From positions 20,648,248-20,712,247 of the forward strand of contig CM068551.1 of assembly GCA_035048495.1 (NCBI GenBank): a stretch of 64,000 nucleotides of DNA. The letters run 5' to 3'. The notes beneath the pieces were generated by a model that did not search any database, was not told the origin of the DNA, and saw only the letters and a list, made by a program, of their open reading frames with translations. Positions 34,401 to 45,597 of this stretch are shown one piece after another (within the stretch, counting starts at the first letter, position 1; each line of letters starts with the position of its first letter). This stretch comes from Euptelea pleiosperma. Taxonomy: Eukaryota; Streptophyta; Magnoliopsida; Ranunculales; Eupteleaceae. Both the position numbers and the translations under genes were made by a program.

Positions 34401-37400
34401 TCCTTCATATTAAAGGTCTAATGTTTCTATGATCTAAGGCTTTTGCGCAATGTAGAGGCCTTTTCTTCGAGGATTTTGTTTTTCGGTGGGATACAATTTG
34501 TACAAAGGAAGGTGGTTAGTTTGTTCTCCTTATAAGGTCATCTCGACCTTTTAGGCCGCTTTTGTATCCCTTTTCGGCTTTTTGCCTCCTTAATAAAAGT
34601 TTCACTTATTAAAAAAATATATCTATTAAACCAAGATATCGCCCATCATCGTCAGGGAGATAAATCTTTGGCTACATACATTGCTTCTCTAAGGACTATG
34701 TGGAAGGAGTTTGATCACTATCGGTCTTACTAACCGAAGTGCCAAGAGGATGCTATTGCATACAGAAAGGAGTGGAGAGAGCTCGTATTTTTGAGTTTTT
34801 GGTAGGTTTGAACTCCACATTCGAGTTCATACAAATTCAGATTCTGAATAAAGAGGATATTTCATCACTCAATCAAGTCTATGCACTTGTTCAGGGTGAA
34901 AATAGTCAGCGTAGAGCCATGAAGAATCAAGATAACAAAACACCTAATGTCAAGCGATCAACCATTGCTTCATCTACTATGACTCAGAGAGGCAGTAATG
35001 GTTGGAAGAAATTTGGGCATAAATGGTCAGAATGATCACGATAAGTTGAAGCGCACCCTTTACGGCCATACCAGACACAAGCAAGAGACATGTTGGGAGT
35101 CTTGGGACTTGGTAGGTCGACCCAGCAGGTTTTCTAAACTTGGGAGTTAACATAACACACCACTACTACAACAAGTTTAGTTTCAGTTGTCCAAACAGGT
35201 TTGAGTTCGTCCACTGCTCCTCCATAGGACATGGCTACTATTTAGTAAGAGTTGACCAGTCTCCATCAGATGATGTCACAGTTGGAGATAGGCCACCTAT
35301 TGCATTTGCTCAGTCATGTACCAATGCATATGCTCATCAGACCTCCCATCTCTCAAACAATTAGCCGTCATGGATTAGTGACTATGGTGCTTCTAATCAT
35401 ATGACGGGTACCATCACTATTTCTCACATATGCTATTTGTTATAGTAGAGAGAATGTTCCTTTAGAACAGAAGTTGGGTGCGCTCACAAAGTGGAAAGGG
35501 AGAACGACCTCTTGGGATTGACTATCAAAAGGCTTTTGCACCTATGACAAAGATGAACTCCATCAGAGTTATCCTTTTTGTTGCAGAAAATTACTCATAG
35601 TCGTTGTATCAGTTTGATGTGAAGAATGCATTTTTCATGGAGACATTAAGAATGGTTTATATGAAGCCATCACCCAGTTTCAAGCTCCATGGAAGCGAGA
35701 TAAATGTTTCCTTATTGAAGAAGGCCTTATTCAAAGTCAGTCTAATCACACCTTATTTGTTAAGAGGTCACATGGCAGTATCACATCGTTGATTGTATAT
35801 GTGGGTGATATTGTTGCGACTGAAAACAATTAAGAAAGAAATCAAACATCTAAAGAAGTACTTAACCACTCAAATTCATATCAAAAAACTTGGGTGCATT
35901 GAAGTACTTTCGATGAATCGAGATAGCCCGATCTTAAAAGGGAATATTTATTTGTTAGAGGAAGTATGTGTTAACCTACAACAAATAAGGAAACTTGGAG
36001 CCCAACCAACAAATACCCATATTGAACAAAACCATGGCTTGAATGGACAAGATGGGAGGGGAGGGGGAGAGCTCATGAGTGATGCACGACAATTTCAAGG
36101 GCTAGTGGGGAAGTTGATATATCTGTCTCTCACCCGTCCGGACATTGCATATGTTGTGAGTGTGGTTAATTAGTAGTCAGTACATGCATGCCCCAAAGAC
36201 AACTCACCTCGAAGCTGCCTTCAGGATCCTTCGTTACCTAAAGTCGACTTCAGGAAGAGGTATATTGTTCTCTAAGCGTGGACACTTAAGATAGAAACAT
36301 ATACAGATGTTGATTGAGCAGGTTTGGTACCTGGTCCCTGATCTACTCTGGTCATTACACTTACGTGGGTGGAAGCCTTGTCACATGGAGGAGCAAGAAA
36401 TAGATTGTTGTTGCAAGATCTAATGCTAAAGGGGAATATAGAGCGATGGCACGTGGTGTGTGTGGAGCTGTGGTTGCAGTTGTTACTCCTGGAACTTTGA
36501 TTTGATATACCAAGCCTGATGAGCCTTTATTGCGATAACAAATAACAAGGTTGCTATCAACACTGCTCACAACCCAACACAACATGATTAGACTAAGCAA
36601 ACTGAGTAGATCGCCACTTCAATGGGAGAAGCTACACGTTGGTCATATTTGTGTTCCATTTGTGAAATCGCCAGATGAGTTGGCAAACATTCTTACTAAG
36701 TGTGAGATTAAAGCATGTTTGGTTGAAATTTCATGCAAGTTGGGCGTGACAGATTTCTAATCACCAACTTGAGGAGGAGTATTAATATATGTATTTGGTA
36801 TGGCTTTATGACTTTTTTTGCTATTCCCCTTTTTATATCTTTTATTGGTCTTTATATGTATTCATCTATAACCATGGGTACTCCTAAATTTTACCTTTGC
36901 TAGTGAAATAAACATCATTGTAGAAATCGTGGCCATTACTATCGTTCTTGTTCTTTTTTTTTTTTTTTGATAAGGTAAAAAATTCATTAATGAAAGAAAG
37001 ATACAAGGCGAGAGGGAGGTCGAGAAGACCTCCTAGAAGAAAAACAGGCCCACAGGATCCTAACTACCCCTACGCATAATGGACTCCCATCTAAAGACCA
37101 TGTCCTCAAAGACTAAACCTTGACATTCCACAAACATCTTAGACCAAAAAAGGAGGTAGGCCTTGACCGAAAGAACAATGTCATGGGTGGACGCCTCTTT
37201 GCCTTGAAAGATTCTACTATTCCTCTCCTTCCATAGTCCCCACCAAACTGCATACGGAAGGATACTCCATAGTCTGCGACCACAAGGGAGAAAGCATCGC
37301 GAGGACCAACTCCCAATCGTCAAGCATACTGAGGCGTGGAGTGTCCAACAAATGCCGAACAGACCAAAGAACAGCCCCCACACTTCTCGGGCTAGCCTAC

Positions 37401-40400
37401 AATGAAGGAGGAGGTGATTGACGGATTCCCCATCTGCCTTGCACATAACACAATAGTTCGCCATCACCCAATTTCTTTTGATCAAGTTGTCCATAGTAAG
37501 AATCTTCTCAAGAGAGGCACACCACACAAAAAAGGCTACTTTCGATGGCACCCTCGCACCCCAAATCTTGGACGCCGAGTAGCCGCCTCTCCATGAAGGA
37601 GCCTGATACGCTGACGAAGATCTCCAGGAAGAATCCGCCAACTCATAGAACGATCGAACCGTGAATATACCATTAGACTTACCTGACCATTGCAACGCAT
37701 CCTCTCTATCTCTGTCTACCACCACTCCATCCAACTTTTGAAAGAGAGATGCCAAAGTTGGAATTTCCCAGTCGTTAAGGGCTCTTCTCAATCCCAAGTT
37801 CCACGAGGTCCTGTCACTATCCTCCCCCAAGATGGACAATACTGAGCTGTCTTTACGATCCAAGATCCTATACAGGTGAGGAAACTCCTCCTTGAGGGCC
37901 TTGTCACCACACCACAAATTATCCCAAAAGCGAATTCTGTCTCCCCTCCCTACCTTGTACCGGATACCACCAAGGAAAGAAGTCAGCATCTTCCGGACAC
38001 CTCTCCATATCCCGCAACCATACGGAGTACGAACTTCTGTACTCAACCAACCCATCATCTCAGCCCCGTGTCTAGCCACCACTACCTTTCTCCAAAGACT
38101 GTCGGGTTCTACAGCAAAACGCCATAACCATTTACCGAGCAATGCCTGATTCATGATTTTAATGTTCTTTACGCCTAGACCCCCAACTTTCCTAGGAGAA
38201 CACACAAGACGCCAATCCACCAGTGGGTACCCAGATCCGTCTTCCCTACCAAACCAGAGGAACCGTCGCATCATCTGTTCCACCCTATTCATCACCCTCG
38301 ACGGCATAGAGAATAGAGAAAGGTAATAAGTGGGAAGGTTGGAGAGGGTACTCTTGATCAGCACAAGCCTCCCGCCTTTCGATAAGTATTTAGCCTTCCA
38401 GGTGGCTAACCTACTCTCACATCTCTCCAGGATAGGGTCCCATACAGCGTTGGACTTGTAGGCTGCTCCGAGGGGGAGCCCGAGGTACGTAGCCAGAAGA
38501 GAGTCAACTGAAACCCCAAGAGTAGAAGCTAGGCCCGGGAGGTCTGTAATGTCTCCCACATGATAAACTTTGCTTTTCGTAAAGTTGACCTTTAGCCCTG
38601 AAACCGCCTCGAAACACACTAGAAGATTTCTCAGAACCCTACACTGGTCCTTGTTAGCCTCCAGAAAAATCAAAGTGCGTCAGCGAACTGAAGATGAGAT
38701 ATCGTGGGACCTAACATCCCAAGGCTGAATCCACACAGCAACCTCTAGCTTTGGGCTTTGGAGATAAGTCTACACAGCAAACTATTGTTCTTGTTCTTCT
38801 TCTCTCTATTTCCTTCCTTCTTTCCTTGTACAATTAATCTGCATGTAGATTGCTATAATATTCAAGTACCATTTCCAAGCATTTCAAAATAATTTCATGG
38901 GGCATTGCCCAACTATTGGGAAGCTGGCTTGCCCCCTTGTTAAACATTATTTCTTGTGGGAAACACAATTTTAATCACCGATTTATTTTAGTGAAATTCC
39001 TAAATACAATACAGTCAATACTAGACTTGTATTGATCCTACAACTTTGGAAATCACATTATGCACTCTTTCTAAATTATAAAACTGCCATCAAAAAGTTT
39101 TACTCCAAAGACTGCCTTTTATCATTTAAATTAGACCAACAAACTCCTAATTTTTATCCTATTTTCTCCAACTTCTTCTTTTGATTCAGCTGTGCACTTC
39201 ACCATCCTCAAGAGAGGGATTATTTTATATTGAGCAGATCCATGTTTCCATTAATAAGATCACCAGCTTCACTTTTTCAGCCTCTGAATTCTCAACTCCT
39301 TGATGTTGGAACTTCCATAACTTGCATTTACGATGTTGATTTTATAGATGTAGGAGAGAAATTTAAGTAAATATTTGCAGCATCCTATTCTGTTCTTTCT
39401 TGGTCAGTTGTGCCTTCAAATTGAAAACGTTGTCATCCAGGTTTTGTCAATGCAATGTATGCTGGAATAATACAGCATCAATCATTCCCAAATCTCCTTT
39501 CAATTCAATTATAACAGCCTTAAGCTAATGAACAACTCATTGCCAAAATAACATGGAAACCTATGTTTTAATACTCGTGGGATCAACCTGGAGCCAGGCC
39601 TTGTCACTCAACTTGATTGATTTCGGGTAAAAATTGGCCTACATACTGGGAGTGCAACTACTCGAATTTTCCTCGATTGAAACAGCCAAATCACCTTGAA
39701 CTTGCAAACTAGACTCAACTTGCCAAGTCAATAAGATGAATTTCCTAATTATTTTGAGGGCATTTTCATCCAAAATCTCTCTTCCCTTCAAATAAAATTG
39801 AAAAGAAACAAGCATACGTATAATTTTTATGATTTTTTAAAGCTCTTCTTACGTTACAGCTTCCTACTATTTTAGACTTCAAATGAAAACATCAAGCTTG
39901 AAGCATTTTAATGCATGTATAGACAACAGAGTGTTGAAAGGCACATTTTTTCCTCACCGGCGCCAACGCCACTCCTTCTGTGTGCTTCCTCGACAAATTG
40001 AGCAAGAGTGTATTCTTGCAGATAAAGTTATTCTCTCCACTCTTTGAACACAGTACACAGCTTCTGTGGCCCTCAGCTTGCTTCTTCTAACATCAAGTGT
40101 AAATACTGCATCACAATGAAAAATCAAAGGTTTACTCTTCTCTATCTGCACCCTGTAGTTGTATCCAGATGCCACATAAGGAGCACTTTTTCTATAATCA
40201 CTTGATTCGTTCCCTAACATCCTCTACCCCCTCATCTGACATCTCATACCAGTTTTGCATCAATTCCCTACTCCAATTAATACATGAATATCAAAACCAA
40301 TGTCCCTTAAGGACCATCTACCAAAAATTTGATAAAATTTCTTATCAAGTCACTAACCAATACAAATGTCGGTATGACCACTAGTATGTAGGGGTGTCAA

Positions 40401-42844
40401 CGGGTCGGTTCCGGTTCAATTCCTTAACGGTTCCGGTTCTCAAAGTGATGGATCCGGAACCGGAACCGATTATGTATTTATGTCGGTTCCGGTTCCGGTT
40501 CCGGGTATATTGGGCCAAATCTTGAGAATATTAGAATATTTACACTATATTTATTTATTGGTACCGGTTCTTATCGGTTCGGTTCCGGTTCTTATCGGTT
40601 TCGGTTCCATATTAGGCTACCCAGAACCGGAACCGTTATTGTCGGTTCGGTTCCGGTTCCGGTTACTTTTTAATCGGTTCCCAAAAAAGTGGAACCGGAA
40701 CCGGTGTTTTCGGTTCCGGTTCTGATTCGGTTCCGAATAAACGGGTAAAATTGACACCCCTACTAGTATGCCAACACTCTCTAAAGCTTTCTCTTTTTTT
40801 TTCTGCTACTTATATTGTCCATCAGAAGCACATGCTTCGACTAATGATACACAGCTGGTTATTATAGTCAAATAGCTTCAACCACAGCCTTTATGCATTG
40901 CAACTTTACCGCATTGAAGCCACATCAACCTGATAAAACAGCAACCCACACAAAAAATTTGGAGGCTACTTATCATCTTTCTTAGTAACAGTTCTTACCA
41001 TCATCTCATCCAAAATTGAAACACTTTCTTCGTCCTACCTTTTTCTCTTACTTTTATCTCACCCTATCCTTTTACACAACCCCTCAAATCAAGGATAAAG
41101 TTGGTTCATACCTAATTTGTTACATAAACATTGAAACTATCCTTAAAAAAGGGTTTAATAAAAATACCTGCAATGTAAAGCTAGAAAAGAATACCTTTTT
41201 ACCCAAAAATAAAACTACAGTCAATTTCAAAGTAATTACTGAAAATAAATTGGTAGCCATGTGATTAGACATGAGATTACCACCATAACCATTGTGAGGG
41301 TCACAAGAAAGACAAAAATAGAGTAGTTGAAAGCCAGGTAAGCACAGTTATTCTGAGCTTCAGAATCAAAACAAGCAATACCTAGTTTACTTTGTGAGCA
41401 AAGATATAATTTGATGTATATCCTCTGCAAAACAAAAGATTGTCTAAAATCGCTTTATATGTTTCAGTCCATAGTAGAATGACAACTAAAAGCCTAGATT
41501 AAATTCTTTCCAAATTATGGAAGATGCAAGTTTTCCATTTGGTCCATCCAATTACTACCTCCTTAGTAGAACAACAAGTTAGCTTGATGTCAAGAATGCT
41601 TTCCAACATCACATGTTACTTGAAGTACTGTACCACGCACAAATTGCAATAGTGGCAAGGGTTTCATAAAATTATGCAAGTCAGCAAAAACAATGTCTAG
41701 AATCACACAAGCACCCAGAGCATAATTCCAAAGATTCGATTATTCTGCATACAAGCTAATCCATCCATGTTTATGCCACAACCTAACTCAACACCATTGT
41801 AGATGACAATGTACTTCCTAGACCTGATAAGAATACAGAATAAATAATGGTGAATAGTCTCTCTTGAAAAAATAAGATTCATGTTGCCGACCCCAACTAG
41901 TTGATATAAGACATAGATGATGATGATTCCTACCCTATCACATTTAGGTAGCCACTAAATCGAGACATTTCCTTCTTCCCAAATCATGTATACGAAGGAA
42001 TCACCCTCACATATCATATGCTCAACTGCAAATTGATTCCCAATTTAGCTGAGTTCAATCTCAGCCAGAGGGAATAGATGACAGCTTCCGACCTTTATCA
42101 GATGCAACATCACATTTTTTTCAATAAATGATAAACATAGCCCATGCACAATTTTGTGATCGCCACTTTATGGCAATTGGGCATCTCCTATACTGAAGCA
42201 TTAGTGTCAATCCAATGGTATATATCACATCAAAATTTACATAGATGAAGACCATTTTCTTAATTGTCCAACCATTTTCAGAGCAATGCATACGGCAACA
42301 ACTAATCGTAAGGCATTGATATCAATTATTACTTCGTACGACAAATGTCGTCTTGGGAGATATTTGCACTATAAAGTGAAGCAAAACTGATCAGTTAACA
42401 AAAAAACTTAGGTTTGGTCACACAATTTGATGGGCATAATTGGCATCTTTTACCACTGTTTCAGATACGAATTTCATACTCATTCTCAGGACAAGATAAA
42501 TCACAGATAGACCTAAACCAGTAATCCAATAAATAGAATTCATACCTCTCGATTATCGGTGACCTTGAGAACCAACTTCCCATCACAGTGTCTGTATTTC
42601 ATTACATATCGCGACTATATGTATATCCCCATTTTTAACAAGATCAAGGAAATTTAAACCAAACATCCAAGCAAAAGAGATCGAAAAAGTCAAGAACAAC
42701 AAGAAAAAAAAAAAAAAAGGGGGGGGGGGGGGGGGGGGGGGGGGGGAGAGAGATTCAAAATATGAAGGATACAGATTGGGGATCCGCACGAAACAACTGC
42801 ACGGATCTCTCCACGAATTCGTCCCATGAACTGATGTAAACCAT
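31404..42844 (-). CDS. SRP9: Signal recognition particle 9 kDa protein (SRP9), four exons
   Basis: Exons in coding order: 42773-42844, 42546-42614, 31757-31850, 31404-31480. All junctions are GT-AG; phases are 0, 0 and 1. They join to 103 residues plus stop, the usual plant SRP9 length. Recognisable pieces: MVYISSWDEFVERSVQLFRA (exon 1), RYVMKYRHCDGKLVLKVTD (exon 2), CLKFKTDQAQDAKKMEKLNN (exon 3) and DITEVSGKEQ ending KKGRGRKQ (exon 4). SRP9 pairs with SRP14 on the Alu domain of SRP RNA in the cytosol and mediates elongation arrest during co-translational targeting to the ER. Introns are 158 bp, 10,695 bp and 276 bp. Intron 2 holds a Ty1/copia element with LINE pieces and a hAT MITE, and intron 1 a 28-bp G tract. 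The frame is intact, so it is probably functional if intron 2 is spliced. Confidence 0.95.
31560..31650. repeat. Nested palindrome in SRP9 intron 3
   Basis: GCTGCTGCAGAT (31590-31601) pairs with ATCTGCAGCAGC (31634-31645). Between them lies the perfect palindrome GCTACAGCTGTAGC (31613-31626). It is located between exons 3 and 4. Confidence 0.7.
32911..33182 (+). repeat. 5' LTR of the copia element
   Basis: 272 bp, TG at the start and CA at the end. It aligns with 36780 onward (shared ATGTATTTG, TCTTTTATTGGTC, TTTTACCTTTG) and with 38799-38857 (TTCCTTCCTTCTTTCC, GTACAATTAATCT, GTAGATTGCTA). Confidence 0.85.
33183..33197 (+). promoter_or_regulatory. Primer binding site (initiator Met tRNA)
   Basis: TGGCATCAGAACC starts immediately after the 5' LTR. 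It differs at two positions from the plant copia site TGGTATCAGAGCC. Confidence 0.8.
33621..35030 (+). pseudogene. copia gag pseudogene, split by a LINE
   Basis: It starts near 33621 (MDNLMSSDNSSAVEM) and includes SITTVKLNDHNFL, then stops. It reads TYTQVKNSAH just before 34012 and resumes after the LINE at about 34622 with NQDIAHHRQGDKSLATYIAS, LRTMWKEFDHYRS and FLVGLNSTFEFIQIQILN. A zinc-knuckle-like GHTRHKQETCWE follows at about 35065. Confidence 0.75.
34014..34618 (+). mobile_element. 5'-truncated LINE inside copia gag
   Basis: It encodes the zinc-binding end of a plant non-LTR reverse transcriptase (NKLPSKVAFFMRVASLDKIL, CSMCKRSRESVNHLLLHCEL), followed by a tail with AAGGTCATCTCGACC and a short A-run at about 34610. 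The gag frame continues on both sides, so the insertion is younger than the copia element. Confidence 0.75.
35365..36770 (+). pseudogene. copia pol pseudogene (protease, RT and RNase H pieces)
   Basis: Degenerate protease motif YGASNHMTG at about 35385. RT pieces YQFDVKNAFFMETL, VYMKPSPSFKL, LIVYVGDIVAT and GLVGKLIYLSLTRPDIAYVV. RNase H pieces near 36380-36760 (ending with ICVPFVKSPDELANILTK). The integrase core between protease and RT is absent. Many frameshifts and stops. Confidence 0.75.
36956..38780 (-). mobile_element. LINE inserted in the copia 3' LTR
   Basis: An 18-bp target duplication flanks it: ACTATCGTTCTTGTTCTT (36938-36955) and ACTATTGTTCTTGTTCTT (38781-38798), one mismatch. The poly-A tail appears as T-run 36956-36968. 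The minus-strand frame of 537 codons (37060-38673) covers the RT thumb region (GLKVNFTKSKV, TYLGLPLG, GGRLVLIKSTLSNLPTYYLS, FLWFG) and the zinc-binding domain (VPSKVAFFVWCASLEKIL, CVMCKADGESVNHLLLHC). Just upstream, the catalytic FADD box reads SHLQFAD and then shifts frame by one lost base. The 5' end is truncated. Confidence 0.85.
38858..40380. other. SRP9 intron 2 sequence
   Basis: No gene. About 39128-39575 is the block duplicated at 3395-3860. The open frame at 39954-40220 (minus) has no recognisable family and lies within the intron. Confidence 0.7.
40389..40762. mobile_element. hAT-like MITE with GGTTCCGGTT-rich interior
   Basis: Ends TAGGGGTGTCAACGGGT and AAAATTGACACCCCTA are inverted, with a perfect 8-bp duplication, CTAGTATG (40381-40388, 40763-40770). 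The interior is made of GGTTCCGGTTC and GAACCGGAACC words. Truncated relatives lie at 48785-48935 and 57425-57540. It is located in SRP9 intron 2. Confidence 0.85.
40771..42545. other. SRP9 intron 2, 5' part, no gene seen
   Basis: AT-rich sequence without recognised exons or clear terminal repeats, ending in the exon 2 donor (AG|GTATG on the minus strand). Confidence 0.6.
42719..42746. repeat. 28-bp G homopolymer in SRP9 intron 1
   Basis: An A-run of about 15 precedes 28 consecutive Gs. On the SRP9 sense strand this is a C-run followed by a T-run, inside a 158-bp intron. Confidence 0.9.
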
Positions 42845-42959
42845 TGAAGAACTAAAATCGAATCACAAGGAGAGAAACAAAGAGATTTAACGGTCGCTCT
42901 TCGATCACGAGGAGGAGCAAAAATATACCCCCCTCTACGGTTTTCCAGATGTTTAGCTC

Positions 42960-42968
42960 TTAGGGTTT
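42960..42968 (-). promoter_or_regulatory. telo-box upstream of SRP9
   Basis: The minus strand reads AAACCCTAA about 115 bp upstream of the SRP9 ATG. This element is common in promoters of plant translation-related genes. Confidence 0.6.
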
Positions 42969-42984
42969 AATTGTAAAGGGTTGA

Positions 42985-43204
42985 GCTCAGGGGACCCCCT
43001 TTTTCTGACCCCTCTCAGGCGTCGTGTTTTAGACCGTGAATTCCGAGCCTAGCACGGTAGTTGATGGCGCTGAGCTGGCATCACTTTTTCTACTTTTTGC
43101 AGCGCTATCAACCGCCGTTGGATTCGTGAAATCAATAAATCGGAAGAGTTCAGTCAGCTTTTGTAGTTACCATCGTGGGCCCTCCCACGATGGTAACTAC
43201 AAAA
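42985..43204. repeat. Short foldback element and perfect hairpin
   Basis: The stretch 42985-43140 resembles 57556-57710 (TTCTGACC, GTCAGG or CTCAGG, GTTGATGGCGCTGAGCTGGCAT). Next to it, TTTTGTAGTTACCATCGTGG (from 43159) pairs perfectly over 21 bp with 43184-43204 around a CCCT loop. An A-run follows. Confidence 0.7.
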
Positions 43205-43430
43205 AAAAAAAAAAAAAAGTCAAAATTTTATTTCATTTGATATAAATACCCATTATTTCACATTTGATTTTTGGAAGGACAAATAAAGACAGCTTTGTTA
43301 GAAGGGTATTTTTGACTGAAAGAGGTGGAAAATATTAGGCAGTAGGCAACAGTGGAAGGGCACGTGCAATTCACACAATGCATAAAGTAAAGATGGAGAA
43401 AAAGTTTGATCTCTAGTGCTACACAAGACA

Positions 43431-44580
43431 TCAAATTTTGATGTTCACCCGTGCAGACTCTGTATCAAAATTTTGATGCAAAAGTCCCTCAAATTGCCAC
43501 GTAGTTCGGGTCCACTGGCCCCCTCAATGTTTGGCTCACATCTTGGGTGATTCCTAGCCATTGGATTTGAGCACTTTTTCATCATGGGCTTGGAACCAAC
43601 CCTTAGGCCTGGTCATGAAGCCCATGAAGAAAAAGTACTTGAATCATACGGGTAGGAATCACCAATCATGCTGATTTTTGGTGGTGTGGGCCAAATATTC
43701 AGGGGGCTGTGGACCGGAAAGAGTGTATTACGTGAAATTTTGAGGGACTTCTGCATCAAAATTTTGATACAGATGTCTGCATCATAGAACGACTCCCCAA
43801 ATATACGCCATTATGTACACTCTTTTGGGCCCATTGACTCAAAGAATGTGTTGGCCCAGCCTTGGTGGACCTAGACACTAAAAACTAGCTTGATTGATAA
43901 TTTAAGACCATTAGATTTAAGTATTTTTCATTGGATGATTTCTAACCACTGGATTCTAGAATTTTGTAGAAATCATCAATAAGGCTGATTTTAGGTATCT
44001 ATACTATATACTACTGCTAAAACCCAAGGGCCCTCTCTCCTCCACATCATGATGTGGCATTCTCTCCATTCAGTATGCCACGTGGGCAATTACTGCCAAA
44101 TGTCATTTTATTTATAAAATCCGTTAGAAAAAACCTTCCATAGGAACTCCCAAGGTTTTCTTAAAAATTTGATTTCTCTACACCCATTCCTTATTAAGCC
44201 ATTCTTTGATAAAGAATTCTTCATCAAATTTTTGATACATAAATCCCTAAAAATGCTACGTGCCATTCTCTTTTGGGCTCGGTGATCCTATGAATGTTTG
44301 GCCCACACTTTGTTTGACCTACATGCCAAATATCAGTCTGATTGGTGATTTCTAGCCATGAGATTTCAGCACTTTTTTTTTCATGGGCTTCGTGAACAGG
44401 CCTATGAGTCGGTGCCAAGCCCATGAACAAGAACTCAAATCTTACAAGTAGAAATCATCAATCATGCTGATTTTTAGCGTATAGGTCCATCAAAGTATGG
44501 GCCGAACATTCATGGAGCTAGTGGGGCCAAAAGAGTGTGTCACATGACTCACATAGCAATTTTAGGGACTTTGTACCGTT
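43431..44580. mobile_element. Three foldback MITEs with AAATTTTGAT ends
   Basis: The copy at 43431-43800 has TCAAATTTTGATG and CAAAATTTTGATGCA at the left, GCATCAAAATTTTGATAC at the right, and a palindromic core (CTAGCCATTGGATTTGAGCAC ... GTACTTGAATCATACGGG). Diverged partial copies lie at about 43830-44000 and 44220-44580. The core keeps GGTGGACC and CTGATTTTTGG words of the wider family. Confidence 0.55.
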
Positions 44581-44892
44581 ACAACGGATTCAGACCTCCC
44601 TCGTTACATTATGTACAATTTTAACCCTCAGAAAATAACGGCCATTGTTTTCGTTATAACAGCCGTTATTTTCTGGAAAGAAATTGTTAAAAAATGCTTG
44701 TTATTTTCGTTATTTTTTGGTATTTTCTATTTTTCAGTTATAAATTTTATTGAAAATTTGAAATTCAAAATTTAAATTTTAGCGCTGTTTTTTCATTTTT
44801 TTTTTTTTTTCCTTGTGCATTACAATCTGTTATAACGAAAAAAACGTAGGGCCCCAGTCCGTCATACCGTTATAATGGCCCCTTTTAAACCT
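44573..44892. mobile_element. hAT-like GGTTTAAA-family MITE
   Basis: It reads GTACCGTTACAACGGATTC at the left, TCTGTTATAACGAAAA and CATACCGTTATAATGGCC at the right, and ends TTTTAAACCTTG. The left end is degraded. Confidence 0.5.
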
Positions 44893-45535
44893 TGATTCCA
44901 GTACTTACCTAGATCTTTAATACCAAGTCCACCCTCAGATTTAGGAAAACATAACTTCTTCCCGAGGCCGTCTTAATACAAGTTGAGGCCTCGGGCCAAA
45001 ACTCTAAATAGGACCTTTTTTATTTAAATATTAATATAAATTAAAATTAGTTAAAAATTTTAAATTTAATATAGAGTCTTGTGTTGTTGGAGGGACCTGA
45101 AGCCAATGGACAGGTGGGGGCCTTTTCATAAAAAATATATTAAAAACACTAAAAAAATTCTGAGATTCGGGGGCCTTCGGCAACCGCGCCTCATCTGCCT
45201 AATGGTGGAGCCGGGCCTGCTTCTTCCACCCGACTAGGTGATTTTGTTTTTCTAAATATCCGGGCTAGCCCACTGGAACTTACAACATCTCTAATATATT
45301 CGGAGGCTAGTGAGAACAAAAATAATGAGCTGCAACCAACCTGCATAAGATAAGAATCTTGATTGCCACGACAGGATTCTATTTTTGAATTTGTAGATGA
45401 GGGGTTGGCGATCCCCAACATTATGTTTTGAGGAAATCAAGGGGAGCACAGCATACAATAAAGGAGGCTTAGAAGACTTCACACTCAGCTCCTCTGCAAT
45501 GAACTTCCCTTGCTCTTCAGACATTGCAATACAAA
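44893..45535 (-). pseudogene. LINE reverse transcriptase fragment
   Basis: The minus-strand reading from 45530 gives MSEEQGKFIAEELSV, NRILSWQSRFLSYAGWLQL and, after the nested element at 44963-45219, KSEGGLGIKDLG. This is the thumb/connection region of a plant non-LTR reverse transcriptase. Stops and the hAT insertion make it dead. Confidence 0.65.
44963..45219. mobile_element. hAT-like MITE in a LINE relic
   Basis: Perfect 8-bp duplication, CTTCTTCC (44955-44962, 45220-45227). Ends CGAGGCCGTCTTAA and GTGGAGCCGGGCCTG. A partial relative begins at 53762 (AGGGCCGTCCCGATGCAAG). The LINE reading frame continues across it. Confidence 0.75.
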
Positions 45536-45597
45536 TAAGGCTATTTTTTTAGGAACAACTAGTAGACTAGCAACCTTGGCAAAGGAATCCAACACTT

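Larger units (their letters stand above)
32911..38857 (+). mobile_element. Ty1/copia retrotransposon, decayed, in SRP9 intron 2
   Basis: 5' LTR 32911-33182 (TGTTAACGTATG ... GATTGCTACA), primer site, broken gag and pol, purine tract, and a 3' LTR (36780-36955 and 38799-38857) split by a LINE. Flanking 5-mers ATAGT and ATATT agree at 4 of 5. It lies antisense to SRP9. The integrase and most of the first half of RT are missing and the frames are full of stops, so it cannot transpose on its own. Confidence 0.85.

Noticed and set aside
39954..40220. Minus-strand 88-codon frame in SRP9 intron 2
   Set aside because: No recognisable motif, and it lies inside an intron whose exons join well without it.
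43036..43245. Plus-strand frame starting MNSEPSTVVDGAELA
   Set aside because: It spans a short repeat shared with 57556-57710 and runs into the hairpin and A-run.
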